Source: Streptomyces soli
Lineage (GTDB): Bacteria > Actinomycetota > Actinomycetes > Streptomycetales > Streptomycetaceae
Assembly: GCF_003999195.1 (NCBI RefSeq)
Contig: NZ_RJVR01000259.1
Location: 1 to 64,000 of the forward strand
Length of the DNA: 64,000 nucleotides
Reading direction: 5' to 3'
Of this stretch, positions 34,242 through 41,700 are shown in pieces (the stretch's first letter is position 1; every line of letters starts with the position of its first letter). The notes beneath the pieces were generated by a model, which ran no database searches, was not told where the DNA came from, and saw nothing but the letters and a program-made list of their open reading frames with translations. The position numbers and the translations under genes were made by a program.

Positions 34242-34562
34242 TCACGGCTCGAGCCCGCGTTCGGGGTGGCAATCGCCGCACGCGGTGACCTCGGGCAGGG
34301 TGAGCGCCAGCTCCAGTTCCTTCCGGTCGATCCAGCCGCCGCCTTTGATGCGGCAACGATCGCGATGCACGACGCCTCGGCCGGCGCCGCCGTCGGGGTT
34401 GGGGATGTGCTGGAGTCGCCACGCCTGCGGGGGCCGGTCTGCTCCTGGCCGGGCGACGGGCCTCTCGGCTTGCTCGATCTTGGCGTCGACGGCGGCAAGC
34501 TGCAGGTGAAGATACGTGCGGATCACTCGGAGGCGTTCCAGATCCGGCGGCAACTCGTACAT
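34242..34562 (-). CDS. DUF6233 family protein
   Basis: A 106-residue protein with the DUF6233 layout. It has an N-terminal helix LPPDLERLRVIRTYLHLQLA, then a WRLQHIPNPDG-like segment, HRDRCRIKGGGWIDRKELE, and a C-terminal TACGDCHPERGLE with two Cys. This small streptomycete family, often present in many copies per genome, has no known function. It lies just upstream of the metY leader on the same strand. Confidence 0.75.
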   Translation of the reverse strand: MYELPPDLERLRVIRTYLHLQLAAVDAKIEQAERPVARPGADRPPQAWRLQHIPNPDGGAGRGVVHRDRCRIKGGGWIDRKELELALTLPEVTACGDCHPERGLEP

Positions 34563-34612
34563 GCGTTCGAGATTAGCCGCGCAGTGGCCGGCCTGTCAGG
34601 TCAGGGGTGCCG

Positions 34613-34760
34613 GGCTCAGGGGGCGCGGGCCTCGGGCTGGCCATCGTCCGGTCCCTGGTCACTGCGCACTGCGGCCAGGTGGAGCTGCTGTCGGCTCCGG
34701 GACAGGGCGCCACCTTCCGGATGCTGCTCGCCCAGCCGGCGACCACGGCTGACCCCCGCG
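34613..34760 (+). pseudogene. C-terminal scrap of a sensor histidine kinase
   Basis: The plus strand reads GSGGAGLGLAIVRSLVTAHC, then GQVELLSAPGQGATFRMLLA. These are the G2 box and last strand of a histidine-kinase ATPase domain. No other kinase domain or start precedes it. From about 34790 to 34950 another plus frame encodes a hydrophobic stretch (WMSAALAVFIELPLAGFLI) that may be a second unassigned scrap. Together these account for the 34563-34985 gap. Confidence 0.6.
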
Positions 34761-34763
34761 GAC

Positions 34764-34779
34764 CGGAGGTCGGCCTCCG
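34764..34779. promoter_or_regulatory. Palindromic site, copy A
   Basis: CGGAGGTCGGCCTCCG has perfect 6-bp arms around TCGG. A near-identical site (copy B) lies 188 bp downstream before the tetR start. It sits at the 3' end of the kinase scrap and may mark the promoter of a lost target gene. Confidence 0.45.
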
Positions 34780-34951
34780 ACACCTGGTTCGACGTGTCAC
34801 TCGCCTTCGGCACCTTTGACATATGGATGTCCGCCGCGTTGGCGGTGTTCATCGAGCTGCCGCTCGCCGGCTTCCTCATCCGCCGGGCGCACGCGCTGAT
34901 CCAGGCGGCCCTTCAGCTCTACGAGCCGGTCGGTACGGTCGGCCCAGAAAC

Positions 34952-34967
34952 CGGAAGTCGGCCTCCG
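34952..34967. promoter_or_regulatory. Palindromic site, copy B, with leaderless-type promoter
   Basis: CGGAAGTCGGCCTCCG matches copy A except at one base. It is followed by TAATAT (34973-34978), a good -10, only 7 bp before the tetR ATG at 34986, as in leaderless genes. Autorepression of the TetR is likely. Confidence 0.55.
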
Positions 34968-34985
34968 AACGCGTAATATCGGAGT

Positions 34986-35699
34986 ATGAGCCCTCAGACC
35001 CAGGAGTCCGGCCACACCGGAGCGACCCCCTGCCGCACCCTGCGGGCCGACGCCGAGCGCAACCGCAGCCGCCTGGTCTCGGCGGCCGGCGACGTGTTCG
35101 CGGAGCAGGGTCTGGACGCCCCGCTGGAGGACATCGCCGAGCGTGCGGGGGTGGGAATCGCGACGCTTTACCGCCGGTTCCCGACCCGCGAGGAGCTGAT
35201 CGCGGCCACCTACGAGGCCAAGATGGAGGACTACGCCAACACGGTGGAGGAAGCGCTCCGGGCTCCCGACACCTGGGCCGGATTCAGCGGCTGCGTCGAG
35301 CGGATGTGCGCCATGCAGGCCGAGAACCGCGGCTTCACCAGCGTGATCACCATGCCCCTGCCGATCTCGACGGAAGCCCTGGCCCTGCGGGACCGGGCCA
35401 AGGCCGCCCTCCACACCCTCGTACAGCGAGCCCAGGAGGAGGGCGTCCTCCGCGAGGATTTCACCCCGGAGGACGTCCCCCTCCTCCTGATGGCCAACGC
35501 GGGCATCCTGCGGGTCACCAGGGATGTGGCGCCGCACGCCTGGCGACGGCTGGTCGCCTATCAGTTGCAGGCCTTCCACGCTCGAGGCGACCACTCCGGG
35601 CCCTTGCCGGCGGCGCCGACCCCCGTGCAGATGAACCGGATCATGATGGCCCACCGGGCACAGTCCACGCAGATCGAATTGGCCTGCCCCGAAGGCTAA
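34986..35699 (+). CDS. TetR family regulator
   Basis: A 237-residue regulator. The helix-turn-helix covers about residues 25-75 (LVSAAGDVFAEQGLDAPLED, then IAERAGVGIATLYRRFPTRE), followed by a ligand domain of the SbtR-like subgroup (TAFSG-type WAGFSGCVERMCAMQ, ILRVTRDVAPHAWRR). Palindromes at 34764 and 34952 are candidate sites. The promoter suggests a leaderless mRNA. No intact target gene adjoins upstream; the DedA gene downstream is in the same direction. Confidence 0.88.
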   Translation: MSPQTQESGHTGATPCRTLRADAERNRSRLVSAAGDVFAEQGLDAPLEDIAERAGVGIATLYRRFPTREELIAATYEAKMEDYANTVEEALRAPDTWAGFSGCVERMCAMQAENRGFTSVITMPLPISTEALALRDRAKAALHTLVQRAQEEGVLREDFTPEDVPLLLMANAGILRVTRDVAPHAWRRLVAYQLQAFHARGDHSGPLPAAPTPVQMNRIMMAHRAQSTQIELACPEG

Positions 35700-35788
35700 A
35701 TGGAGGGTACAATCCATATAGGCCCGCGATACTGGGCCCGGACGTTCCACGGCGCCGCCGGGGAGGCTCCGCTGCGACAGGAGGCGGC

Positions 35789-35857
35789 ATGGACGGCGAA
35801 GACGCTCCCGCCGCAGGCAATGACGCGCCGCCCGGACCGGCCGGGCGGGCCCGGTGA
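35789..35857 (+). CDS. Possible 22-residue peptide coupled to the DedA gene
   Basis: ATG 35789 has AGGAGG six bases upstream, a better site than that of the DedA gene. The Gly/Ala/Pro-rich frame ends at TGA 35855-35857, overlapping the DedA GTG start as GTGA. This suggests a translated leader that delivers ribosomes to the DedA start. The peptide itself resembles nothing I know. Confidence 0.4.
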   Translation: MDGEDAPAAGNDAPPGPAGRAR

Positions 35858-36585
35858 TACCCGCCGGATTCGTCGAGTCTATCGGCGTATGGGCCTACGT
35901 CCTGGTGTTCGTCCTCACCATGGCTGAGACCAGCGTCTTCATCGGCCTCGTCCTCCCCGGTGAAACCCTGGTCCTTATCGCCGCCGCCATAGCCGGCGCC
36001 GGTCACCTCGACGTGATCGGCCTGGGCACGGTGGTCATCACCGGCAGCATCGTGGGTGACTCGGTCGGCTACTGGGTCGGCCGCTGGTCCGTCCACAGCC
36101 GGACCGCCGAGCGGATGCGGCGGCGGACGGCGCGGTGGCGCCTGGCCCGACGCCTGCGAGACCTCTCCGTGCTGCGCACCGGCAGGCAACGGGCACACGA
36201 CTTCCTGCTGCGCCACGGCGGCACCGCCGTCTTCACCGGCCGCTTCGTCGGCTTCGTACGGTCCTTCCTCCCCTTCGCGGCGGGCGCGGCCGGCATGCCC
36301 TACCGGCGGTTCCTCCCCTCCACCGTCGCCGCCGCCCTCATCTGGGGCACGGGCAGCGTCCTGGTGGGGTACTTCCTCGGCGCCGCCGCCGGAGGCCTTC
36401 TGAACAACGTGGCGATCACCGCGGTCGTAGGCGTGGCGGCGGTAGCGGCTGTGGTCTTCACCGGTCACCGCTTCCGCCGCAACCGCAACCGCGGCCGCAT
36501 CCCCGGGAGTTCCGTGGTGGCCTCCTCGGTGCCCTCCCCCGCCCGACCGGGCGACCGTGACGAATCACTGCCCGGCGCGCGGTAG
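35854..36585 (+). CDS. DedA family membrane protein
   Basis: A 243-residue inner-membrane protein beginning at GTG 35854. Signatures are YVLVFVLTMAETSVFIGLVL followed by PGETLVL (the re-entrant loop with conserved E and PGE), GDSVGYWVGR, and the FTGRFVGFVRSFLPFAAGAAGM block with the conserved Arg/Pro residues. Five or six hydrophobic segments are present and the tail is Arg-rich and cytosolic. DedA proteins are lipid scramblase or flippase types linked to proton gradient and cell-envelope integrity. It overlaps the convergent next gene by 21 bp. Confidence 0.92.
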   Translation: MIPAGFVESIGVWAYVLVFVLTMAETSVFIGLVLPGETLVLIAAAIAGAGHLDVIGLGTVVITGSIVGDSVGYWVGRWSVHSRTAERMRRRTARWRLARRLRDLSVLRTGRQRAHDFLLRHGGTAVFTGRFVGFVRSFLPFAAGAAGMPYRRFLPSTVAAALIWGTGSVLVGYFLGAAAGGLLNNVAITAVVGVAAVAAVVFTGHRFRRNRNRGRIPGSSVVASSVPSPARPGDRDESLPGAR

Positions 36586-37236
36586 GTCGCCGGGGGGCGT
36601 GCCGTGCCAGCGCCATTTGGTGAGGCGTGGTCGGCCGGGGAGTTCCGCGCGGCCGGTGGCCCACAGGAGGGTGCACCAGCGGTCGGTGTCGGCGGGGGCG
36701 TCGGGGAAGAGCCTGGCCAGCACCCGGTCGCACAGGTCGGCGTCGGGAGCCCAGTCGATACCGAGGCCCTCGGCAATGTCGTGCGTATGCACCAGGGTCT
36801 CGACGATGCCCATGGCGGCGAAGCCTTCGGGGTCGGCCGCGCCGAAGACGTGGTGCGACCTCACCGTCGGCGGCTTGGTACGCACGATGGCCGTCAGCAG
36901 GGCGCCGCTGGCTTCCAGTACCTGCAACAGGCCGTCCGTGCCGGCGTCGCGGTCCGCGAAGACGGCGTTCGCCGGGCCGCCCGGCTTCTTGCGGCTCCAG
37001 GCGAACGGGACGTGCGTGTCCAACGGCGGCTTCTCCGGGCCCAGTTGGGCGGCGTAGGAGAACAGGTCGTCGGCAAGGTGCTCGACCGTCTCCCAGCAGT
37101 CCCACTCCAGCGAACCGGCCTTGGCGCTCCAGTCCGGCGCCTCCGCCCCGCGCAGGGCGGTGACCGCCAGGCGGACGGCGTACTCGACGTCGGCCGCGGT
37201 GACGGTATCCCGCGATGCTCCGTGTGCTCCAGCCAT
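36565..37236 (-). CDS. Mycothiol-dependent maleylpyruvate isomerase-like (DinB fold) protein
   Basis: A 223-residue protein with the N-terminal four-helix bundle of the maleylpyruvate isomerase/DinB superfamily (AVRLAVTALRGAEAPDWSAK, then LEWDCWETVEHLADDLFSYA, the His being a typical metal ligand). VETLVHTHDIAEGLGIDW supplies further metal-type His/Asp residues. Such actinobacterial proteins are thought to use mycothiol, but most lack a known substrate. It may be co-transcribed with the GNAT-AAA gene 34 bp upstream. Confidence 0.78.
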   Translation of the reverse strand: MAGAHGASRDTVTAADVEYAVRLAVTALRGAEAPDWSAKAGSLEWDCWETVEHLADDLFSYAAQLGPEKPPLDTHVPFAWSRKKPGGPANAVFADRDAGTDGLLQVLEASGALLTAIVRTKPPTVRSHHVFGAADPEGFAAMGIVETLVHTHDIAEGLGIDWAPDADLCDRVLARLFPDAPADTDRWCTLLWATGRAELPGRPRLTKWRWHGTPPGDLPRAGQ

Positions 37237-37270
37237 GGCGGGACCGTATCAATACCTCCGAGGCGGCAGT

Positions 37271-38539
37271 TCAGGTGCGGCCGAATCGGCTGGTGTGGTC
37301 GGCGAATTGCGCGGCCATTTCACCGGTCACGGTGGGGCGGGTCCGGCTGATGGTGCGCAGGTAGTCCGCGGTGGTGGGGTGAGCCCGTTCGCCGCTGTCG
37401 AGGGTGCGCTCGAAGACGGTCTGGGCGACGGTACGGGCGGCCTGCGCGATGTCGGCGGGGGTGAAGCCCTCGCTGGCGTCGGCGAGGGCCGGGATGTCGG
37501 CGTCGGTCGCAGCCGAGGCGAGGTAGCTGGACCACAGTGCGCACCGCGCCGTCTCGTCGGGCGGGCCGACCGGCAGCACGTAGTCGAAGCGGCCGTGCCG
37601 CAGGAACGCGGGATCGAGGGCCGCCACATTGTTGGTGGCGCAGATCAGCAGCCGGTTGTCGCGGTCCCGGAACTTGACGATGGACGTGAGCAGTTCGTTG
37701 ACGACGCCGACCGAGGCGAGGTCGGCGTCGTTGCGGGCGGCGGCGACCTCCTCGACCTCGTCGATGAAGACGAGGACGTGGTCGAGGTGGGCGACCTCGT
37801 CGAAACGCCGGCTCAGCCCGGATGCGATTCCGCCCTCCAGGGCGAGGCGGGACGGGAAGAACTCCACGAACGGCCATCCCAGCCTGCCGGCGACGGCCTT
37901 GGCGAAGGTGCTCTTGCCGGTTCCGGGCGGCCCGAACAGGACGACCGCCCGGGGCGGCTCGACACCATGCTGGGCCGCGAGCTCGGGGTGGGCCAGCGGG
38001 AGGACCAGCCGGCGTTCGATCAGTTGCTTCTCCTTGGCCATGCCCGCCAGCCGCCCCCACAGCCCGGCCATCGGCATCACCGCACCCAGCGAGGACAGCA
38101 GAACCACGTCCTGCGCGGTCACCGACTGCGGCTTCTCGAAATAGGTCATCCCCTCGCGCGGAAGGAACCCGGAGTTGCGCAGCGCCGTGGTGCCGGTCTC
38201 GTCGTCCGGAAGCACCGCCGCCAGGAGTCTGGCCCCGGCCCCCTGCAAGCGGTGCTCCAGCGCCGCCAGCAGCGCGGTGCCCATGCCCAGGTTGCGCCAG
38301 GCCGGGTGCAGGCTGATCCGCAGCACCCAAGCCCGGTCGCCCTCCAGACGGCCCACAGCCGCGCCCACAAGGTGGCCGTCGGCCACGGCGACGACGGTGG
38401 GCTGGAGCGCCTGCAGGGCGGCGACGACGTCGGACAGTCGGAACACGGGGGCCCGGTCGCTGGTGCCGCTCTCGGAGTCGAGCCGAACGACCGCTTCGAG
38501 ATCGTCCGGGATGTAGTCCCGTACATGCCAGCCGGCCAT
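37271..38539 (-). CDS. GNAT acetyltransferase-AAA ATPase fusion
   Basis: A 422-residue two-domain protein. Residues about 5-150 are a GNAT fold (VRDYIPDDLEAVVRLDSESG, acetyl-CoA loop RNLGMGTALLAALEHRL, ALRNSGFLPREGMTYFEK). About 170-415 are an AAA ATPase: Walker A FGPPGTGKSTFAKA near 203, Walker B LVFIDEVEEV near 256, sensor 1 ICATNN and the arginine-finger segment FLRHGRFDYVLPV near 311. The AAA part resembles FtsH/Vps4-type remodelling ATPases and has no protease domain. An ATP-driven unfoldase with acetylation activity is inferred; targets are unknown. Confidence 0.85.
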   Translation of the reverse strand: MAGWHVRDYIPDDLEAVVRLDSESGTSDRAPVFRLSDVVAALQALQPTVVAVADGHLVGAAVGRLEGDRAWVLRISLHPAWRNLGMGTALLAALEHRLQGAGARLLAAVLPDDETGTTALRNSGFLPREGMTYFEKPQSVTAQDVVLLSSLGAVMPMAGLWGRLAGMAKEKQLIERRLVLPLAHPELAAQHGVEPPRAVVLFGPPGTGKSTFAKAVAGRLGWPFVEFFPSRLALEGGIASGLSRRFDEVAHLDHVLVFIDEVEEVAAARNDADLASVGVVNELLTSIVKFRDRDNRLLICATNNVAALDPAFLRHGRFDYVLPVGPPDETARCALWSSYLASAATDADIPALADASEGFTPADIAQAARTVAQTVFERTLDSGERAHPTTADYLRTISRTRPTVTGEMAAQFADHTSRFGRT

Positions 38540-38664
38540 GTCGCAGCCTCCTGTCGACTTTCCCCCGCGTCGCCCATCATGTCCATCACTCGGCCGGTTA
38601 TGCCCGATATGACTGATTTGCTTCTCGGTGGCAGGCTTCGAGTATCCGAAGGAAGGACCAGCTC

Positions 38665-39054
38665 ATGGCCGAGAAGCCGAAGCCGTCCCAGCCCTCGCAC
38701 GGCGAGGGCCCGAGCCGCCATAAGGGGACCAAGCAGCACGGCTGGGCGCCGGACGTCGACGCGACCGGTGCGCAGCAGGACAACCCCGGTGCCCGTCGCT
38801 CCTTCCACCCCGACGAGCACGCCCCTGGGAGGGGCTCGGGCAGGAAAATGTCCAAGGAGGAGAACAAAGAAGTCCCCGGCGAGGTCGCGAAGAGCGACAG
38901 CCGCCGGGGCGAGGAGTACGCCAAGGAGCCGGAGGAGGGCATGCGCGAAACGGGCCGCAGGGGCCGGTCGCAGCGCCCCAGCGGCACCAAGGACGCCGAG
39001 GCGTTCACCGGCGTGGACCCGCAGCAGCCGAAGGGCAGGCGCCGCCCCGGATAG
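38665..39054 (+). CDS. Small disordered hydrophilic protein
   Basis: A 129-residue protein preceded by GAAGGAAGG. It has almost no hydrophobic residues and many Gly, Lys, Glu, Arg and Pro (KGTKQHGWAPDVDATGAQQD, MSKEENKEVPGEVAKSDSRR). It therefore looks intrinsically disordered, like hydrophilin or KGG-type stress proteins. I do not recognise a named family. It stands alone and its gene converges on hypE with a shared terminator hairpin. A stress role is only a guess. Confidence 0.75.
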   Translation: MAEKPKPSQPSHGEGPSRHKGTKQHGWAPDVDATGAQQDNPGARRSFHPDEHAPGRGSGRKMSKEENKEVPGEVAKSDSRRGEEYAKEPEEGMRETGRRGRSQRPSGTKDAEAFTGVDPQQPKGRRRPG

Positions 39055-39088
39055 CCGCGGGTAAGCGCGTCACCGGGTAAACGGGTAC

Positions 39089-39141
39089 GCGCCGGCCTGC
39101 CGGGCCCCGGCACTGAAAGCCGCCGCCCTGCAGGCCGGCGC
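39089..39141. terminator. Long stem-loop between convergent genes
   Basis: GCGCCGGCCTGC (39089-39100) pairs perfectly with GCAGGCCGGCGC (39130-39141) around a 29-nt GC-rich loop that can fold further. It separates the 38665 gene from the end of hypE. Confidence 0.65.
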
Positions 39142-39158
39142 CGCCCGGCAACGCCCGG

Positions 39159-40232
39159 TCAGCAGATCCGGGGCAGCTGCTCCCCGATCGGCATGTCGAC
39201 CACCCGCGTGCCGCCCAGGCCGGTGCGGGCGACCACCATGCCGGGGTGCGTCTCCACCGCCTCACCGATGACCGCGGCCTCGGCCCCCAGGGGGTGGGCG
39301 CGCATCGCGTCCAGAACCGCGTCGGCGTGCTCGCGCGGGACGAAGGCGACCAGCTTGCCCTCATTGGCGACGTACATCGGGTCGAGCCCCAGGATCGCGC
39401 AGGCGTTGCTCACGGTCGGCGGGACGGGGACGATGCGTTCCTGGATGACCACGCCGGTGCCGGAGGCGGCCGCGATCTCGTTGAGGGCGGCGGCCAGCCC
39501 ACCGCGGGTGGGATCGCGCAGTACGTGCAGGTCAGGAGTGACCGCGAGCATGGCCTCCACCAGCCCGCCCAGCGCGGCGCAGTCACTCTGGATCTCCACG
39601 CCGAACTCCAGCCCCTCGCGGACGCTCATGATCGCCACACCGTGGACGCCGATCGCGCCGCTGACGATGACGACGTCCCCGGGGACGACCCGCTGCGGCC
39701 GCAGGTCCACATCCGCCGGGATGAGCCCGATCCCCGCGGTGTTGATGAAGACGCCGTCCCCGTGACCGGCCTCGACGACCTTGGTGTCCCCGGTCACGAC
39801 CTCGACACCCGCGGAGCGCGCTGCCGCGCCGAGTGCCTCGGCCACCTGCGCGACGACGGAGACCTCGACGCCCTCCTCCAGGATGAAGCCGCAGGACAGG
39901 TACGCGGCCCGGGCGCCGCTCATGGCCAGGTCGTTGACGGTGCCGTTGACCGCGAGGTCGCCGATGCTGCCGCCGGGGAAGAACAGCGGCCGCACCACGA
40001 AGGAGTCGGTGGAGAAGGCGAGCCGCGCGCCGCCCAGCGAGACCTGCGCGGAGTCGCCGAGCTGCGACAGCGCCGGTCCACCGAAGGCGGGCGCGAAGAC
40101 GTGCTGGACCAGCTCGGCGGACAGCGCTCCGCCACCGCCGTGGCCCATCACGACGCGGGGGTGGTCGCGCAGCGGAGCCGGGCAGATCCACGCCGTGAGA
40201 TCCGGTGCGCCGGTCGTGGTGGTCTCAGACAA
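39159..40232 (-). CDS. hypE: Hydrogenase maturation protein HypE
   Basis: A 357-residue PurM-like enzyme that dehydrates a C-terminal thiocarboxamide to thiocyanate, the CN donor for the Ni-Fe site. The N-terminal [20 protein letters not shown] and the C-terminal PRIC ending with the carbamoylated Cys are diagnostic. The start is TTG 40232: GGAGG lies nine bases upstream, and it overlaps the end of hypD by 8 bp. It partners HypF and is the last gene of the maturation operon. Confidence 0.96.
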   Translation of the reverse strand: MSETTTTGAPDLTAWICPAPLRDHPRVVMGHGGGGALSAELVQHVFAPAFGGPALSQLGDSAQVSLGGARLAFSTDSFVVRPLFFPGGSIGDLAVNGTVNDLAMSGARAAYLSCGFILEEGVEVSVVAQVAEALGAAARSAGVEVVTGDTKVVEAGHGDGVFINTAGIGLIPADVDLRPQRVVPGDVVIVSGAIGVHGVAIMSVREGLEFGVEIQSDCAALGGLVEAMLAVTPDLHVLRDPTRGGLAAALNEIAAASGTGVVIQERIVPVPPTVSNACAILGLDPMYVANEGKLVAFVPREHADAVLDAMRAHPLGAEAAVIGEAVETHPGMVVARTGLGGTRVVDMPIGEQLPRIC

Positions 40233-41352
40233 CGGGGCTCGCCTCCAGCGGGCTTGCGTTCGGGATGTCCAGCCGCCGGTAGAGGTAGTAGGCGGCGCAC
40301 GCGCCCTCGCTGGAGACCATGGTGGCCCCGAGCGGGTTGCGCGGGGTGCAGGTGGTGCCGAAGGCCTCGCACTCATGGGGCTTCAGCAGGCCCTGCAGGA
40401 CCTCGCCGCTGCGGCACTCGGCGGGCTCACGGGTGTCGATGCCGGTCACCGAGAAGCGGTGCTCGGCGTCGTAGTCCCGGTACCGGGGGGACAGCCGCCA
40501 GCCGCTCTGCGGAATGACGCCGATGCCACGCCAGGCCCGGTCGGTCACCTCGAAGACGTCGTCCAGCATGGCCAGGGCCTCCGGATTGCCCCCCGGTTGC
40601 ACAGCACGCGGATAGGCGTTGTCGACGGTGTGCTCGCCGCGCTCCAGCTGCTGGACGGTCCGGCGTACGCCTTCGAGGATGTCCAGCGGCTCGAATCCGG
40701 TCACCACGATCGGGACCCGGTACCTTTCGGCCAGCTCCGGGTACTCCCCGATGCCCATGACGCTGCACACATGCCCGGCGGCGAGGAACGCCTGCACCCG
40801 GCAGTCCGGCGACTGCATGATCGCCTCGATCGCCGGAGGCACCCGTACGTGGGAGACCAGCAGGCTGAAGTTCTTGATGCCGAGCTTGCGTGCCTGATAC
40901 ACCGTCATGGCGTTGGGCGGCGCGGTGGTCTCGAAGCCGATGCCGAAGAACACCACCTCGCGGTCCGGGTTCTGCTGGGCGATGCGCAAGGCGTCGAGCG
41001 GTGAGTAGACGACCCGTACGTCGCCGCCCTCGCTGCGGACCCGGAAGAGGTCACGGCCGGTGCCCGGGACGCGGAGCATGTCGCCGAACGAGCAGAAGAT
41101 GACGTCGGGACGGGAGGCGATCTGCAGCGCCTTGTCGATGACCTCCAGCGGGGTGACGCACACCGGGCAGCCGGGACCGTGGATCAACTCCACCTGATCC
41201 GGGAGGAGTTGGTCGATGCCGTGCCGGATGATCGTGTGTGTCTGGCCCCCGCAGACCTCCATCAGCGCCCACGGCCTGGTCACGGTGGCGTGGATCTCCT
41301 CCAACAGCCGGCGGGCCAGCTCGGGGTCCTGGAACTCGTCGATGTACTTCAC
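40225..41352 (-). CDS. hypD: Hydrogenase maturation protein HypD
   Basis: A 375-residue [4Fe-4S] scaffold on which Fe(CN)2CO is assembled with HypC. Motifs include [11 protein letters not shown] (about residue 31), [11 protein letters not shown] (about 60-70), [19 protein letters not shown], and the C-terminal Cys cluster ([41 protein letters not shown]). GTG 41352 follows AGGAGG and overlaps the hypC stop (GTGA). Confidence 0.97.
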   Translation of the reverse strand: MKYIDEFQDPELARRLLEEIHATVTRPWALMEVCGGQTHTIIRHGIDQLLPDQVELIHGPGCPVCVTPLEVIDKALQIASRPDVIFCSFGDMLRVPGTGRDLFRVRSEGGDVRVVYSPLDALRIAQQNPDREVVFFGIGFETTAPPNAMTVYQARKLGIKNFSLLVSHVRVPPAIEAIMQSPDCRVQAFLAAGHVCSVMGIGEYPELAERYRVPIVVTGFEPLDILEGVRRTVQQLERGEHTVDNAYPRAVQPGGNPEALAMLDDVFEVTDRAWRGIGVIPQSGWRLSPRYRDYDAEHRFSVTGIDTREPAECRSGEVLQGLLKPHECEAFGTTCTPRNPLGATMVSSEGACAAYYLYRRLDIPNASPLEASPVV

Positions 41353-41669
41353 TTCTGTGCCTCCTGCGGTGCGTCGCTGCCGCCGGGCCAGGGCGATCCG
41401 CTCGCCTCGGCGGCCAGTTCCCACGGGTCGCCGAACTCCTCCTGGAGCACCCCGAGTTGGGAGAACAGCTCCAGGGTCTGTTTGGCCGACTCCTCGTCCA
41501 GTCGTTGCAGGGCGAATCCCACGTGGACGATGGCGTACTCGCCGACCTGCAGGTCCGGCAGGTACTCCAGGCACACCTCCTTGACCACGCCGCCGAAGTC
41601 GACGGTGGCCATGCGGGTGCCGTCCCGTTCCTCGATCTCCAGAACTCTGCCGGGTACCGCCAGGCACAT
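41349..41669 (-). CDS. hypC: Hydrogenase maturation chaperone HypC
   Basis: A 106-residue HypC/HybG chaperone starting [14 protein letters not shown], whose Cys2 carries the Fe(CN)2CO fragment and later contacts the large subunit. [16 protein letters not shown] and [20 protein letters not shown] are family blocks. It is slightly longer than usual because of an acidic Gly/Pro tail. It sits 31 bp after hypF. Confidence 0.95.
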   Translation of the reverse strand: MCLAVPGRVLEIEERDGTRMATVDFGGVVKEVCLEYLPDLQVGEYAIVHVGFALQRLDEESAKQTLELFSQLGVLQEEFGDPWELAAEASGSPWPGGSDAPQEAQK

Positions 41670-41700
41670 GGGGGTTCTCCTCGCTGTGGGTGGTGCGTTG

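Noticed and set aside
34797-35750. Minus-strand frame opposite tetR (34986-35699)
   Set aside because: The plus strand has a canonical TetR helix-turn-helix and start; the antisense frame has none.
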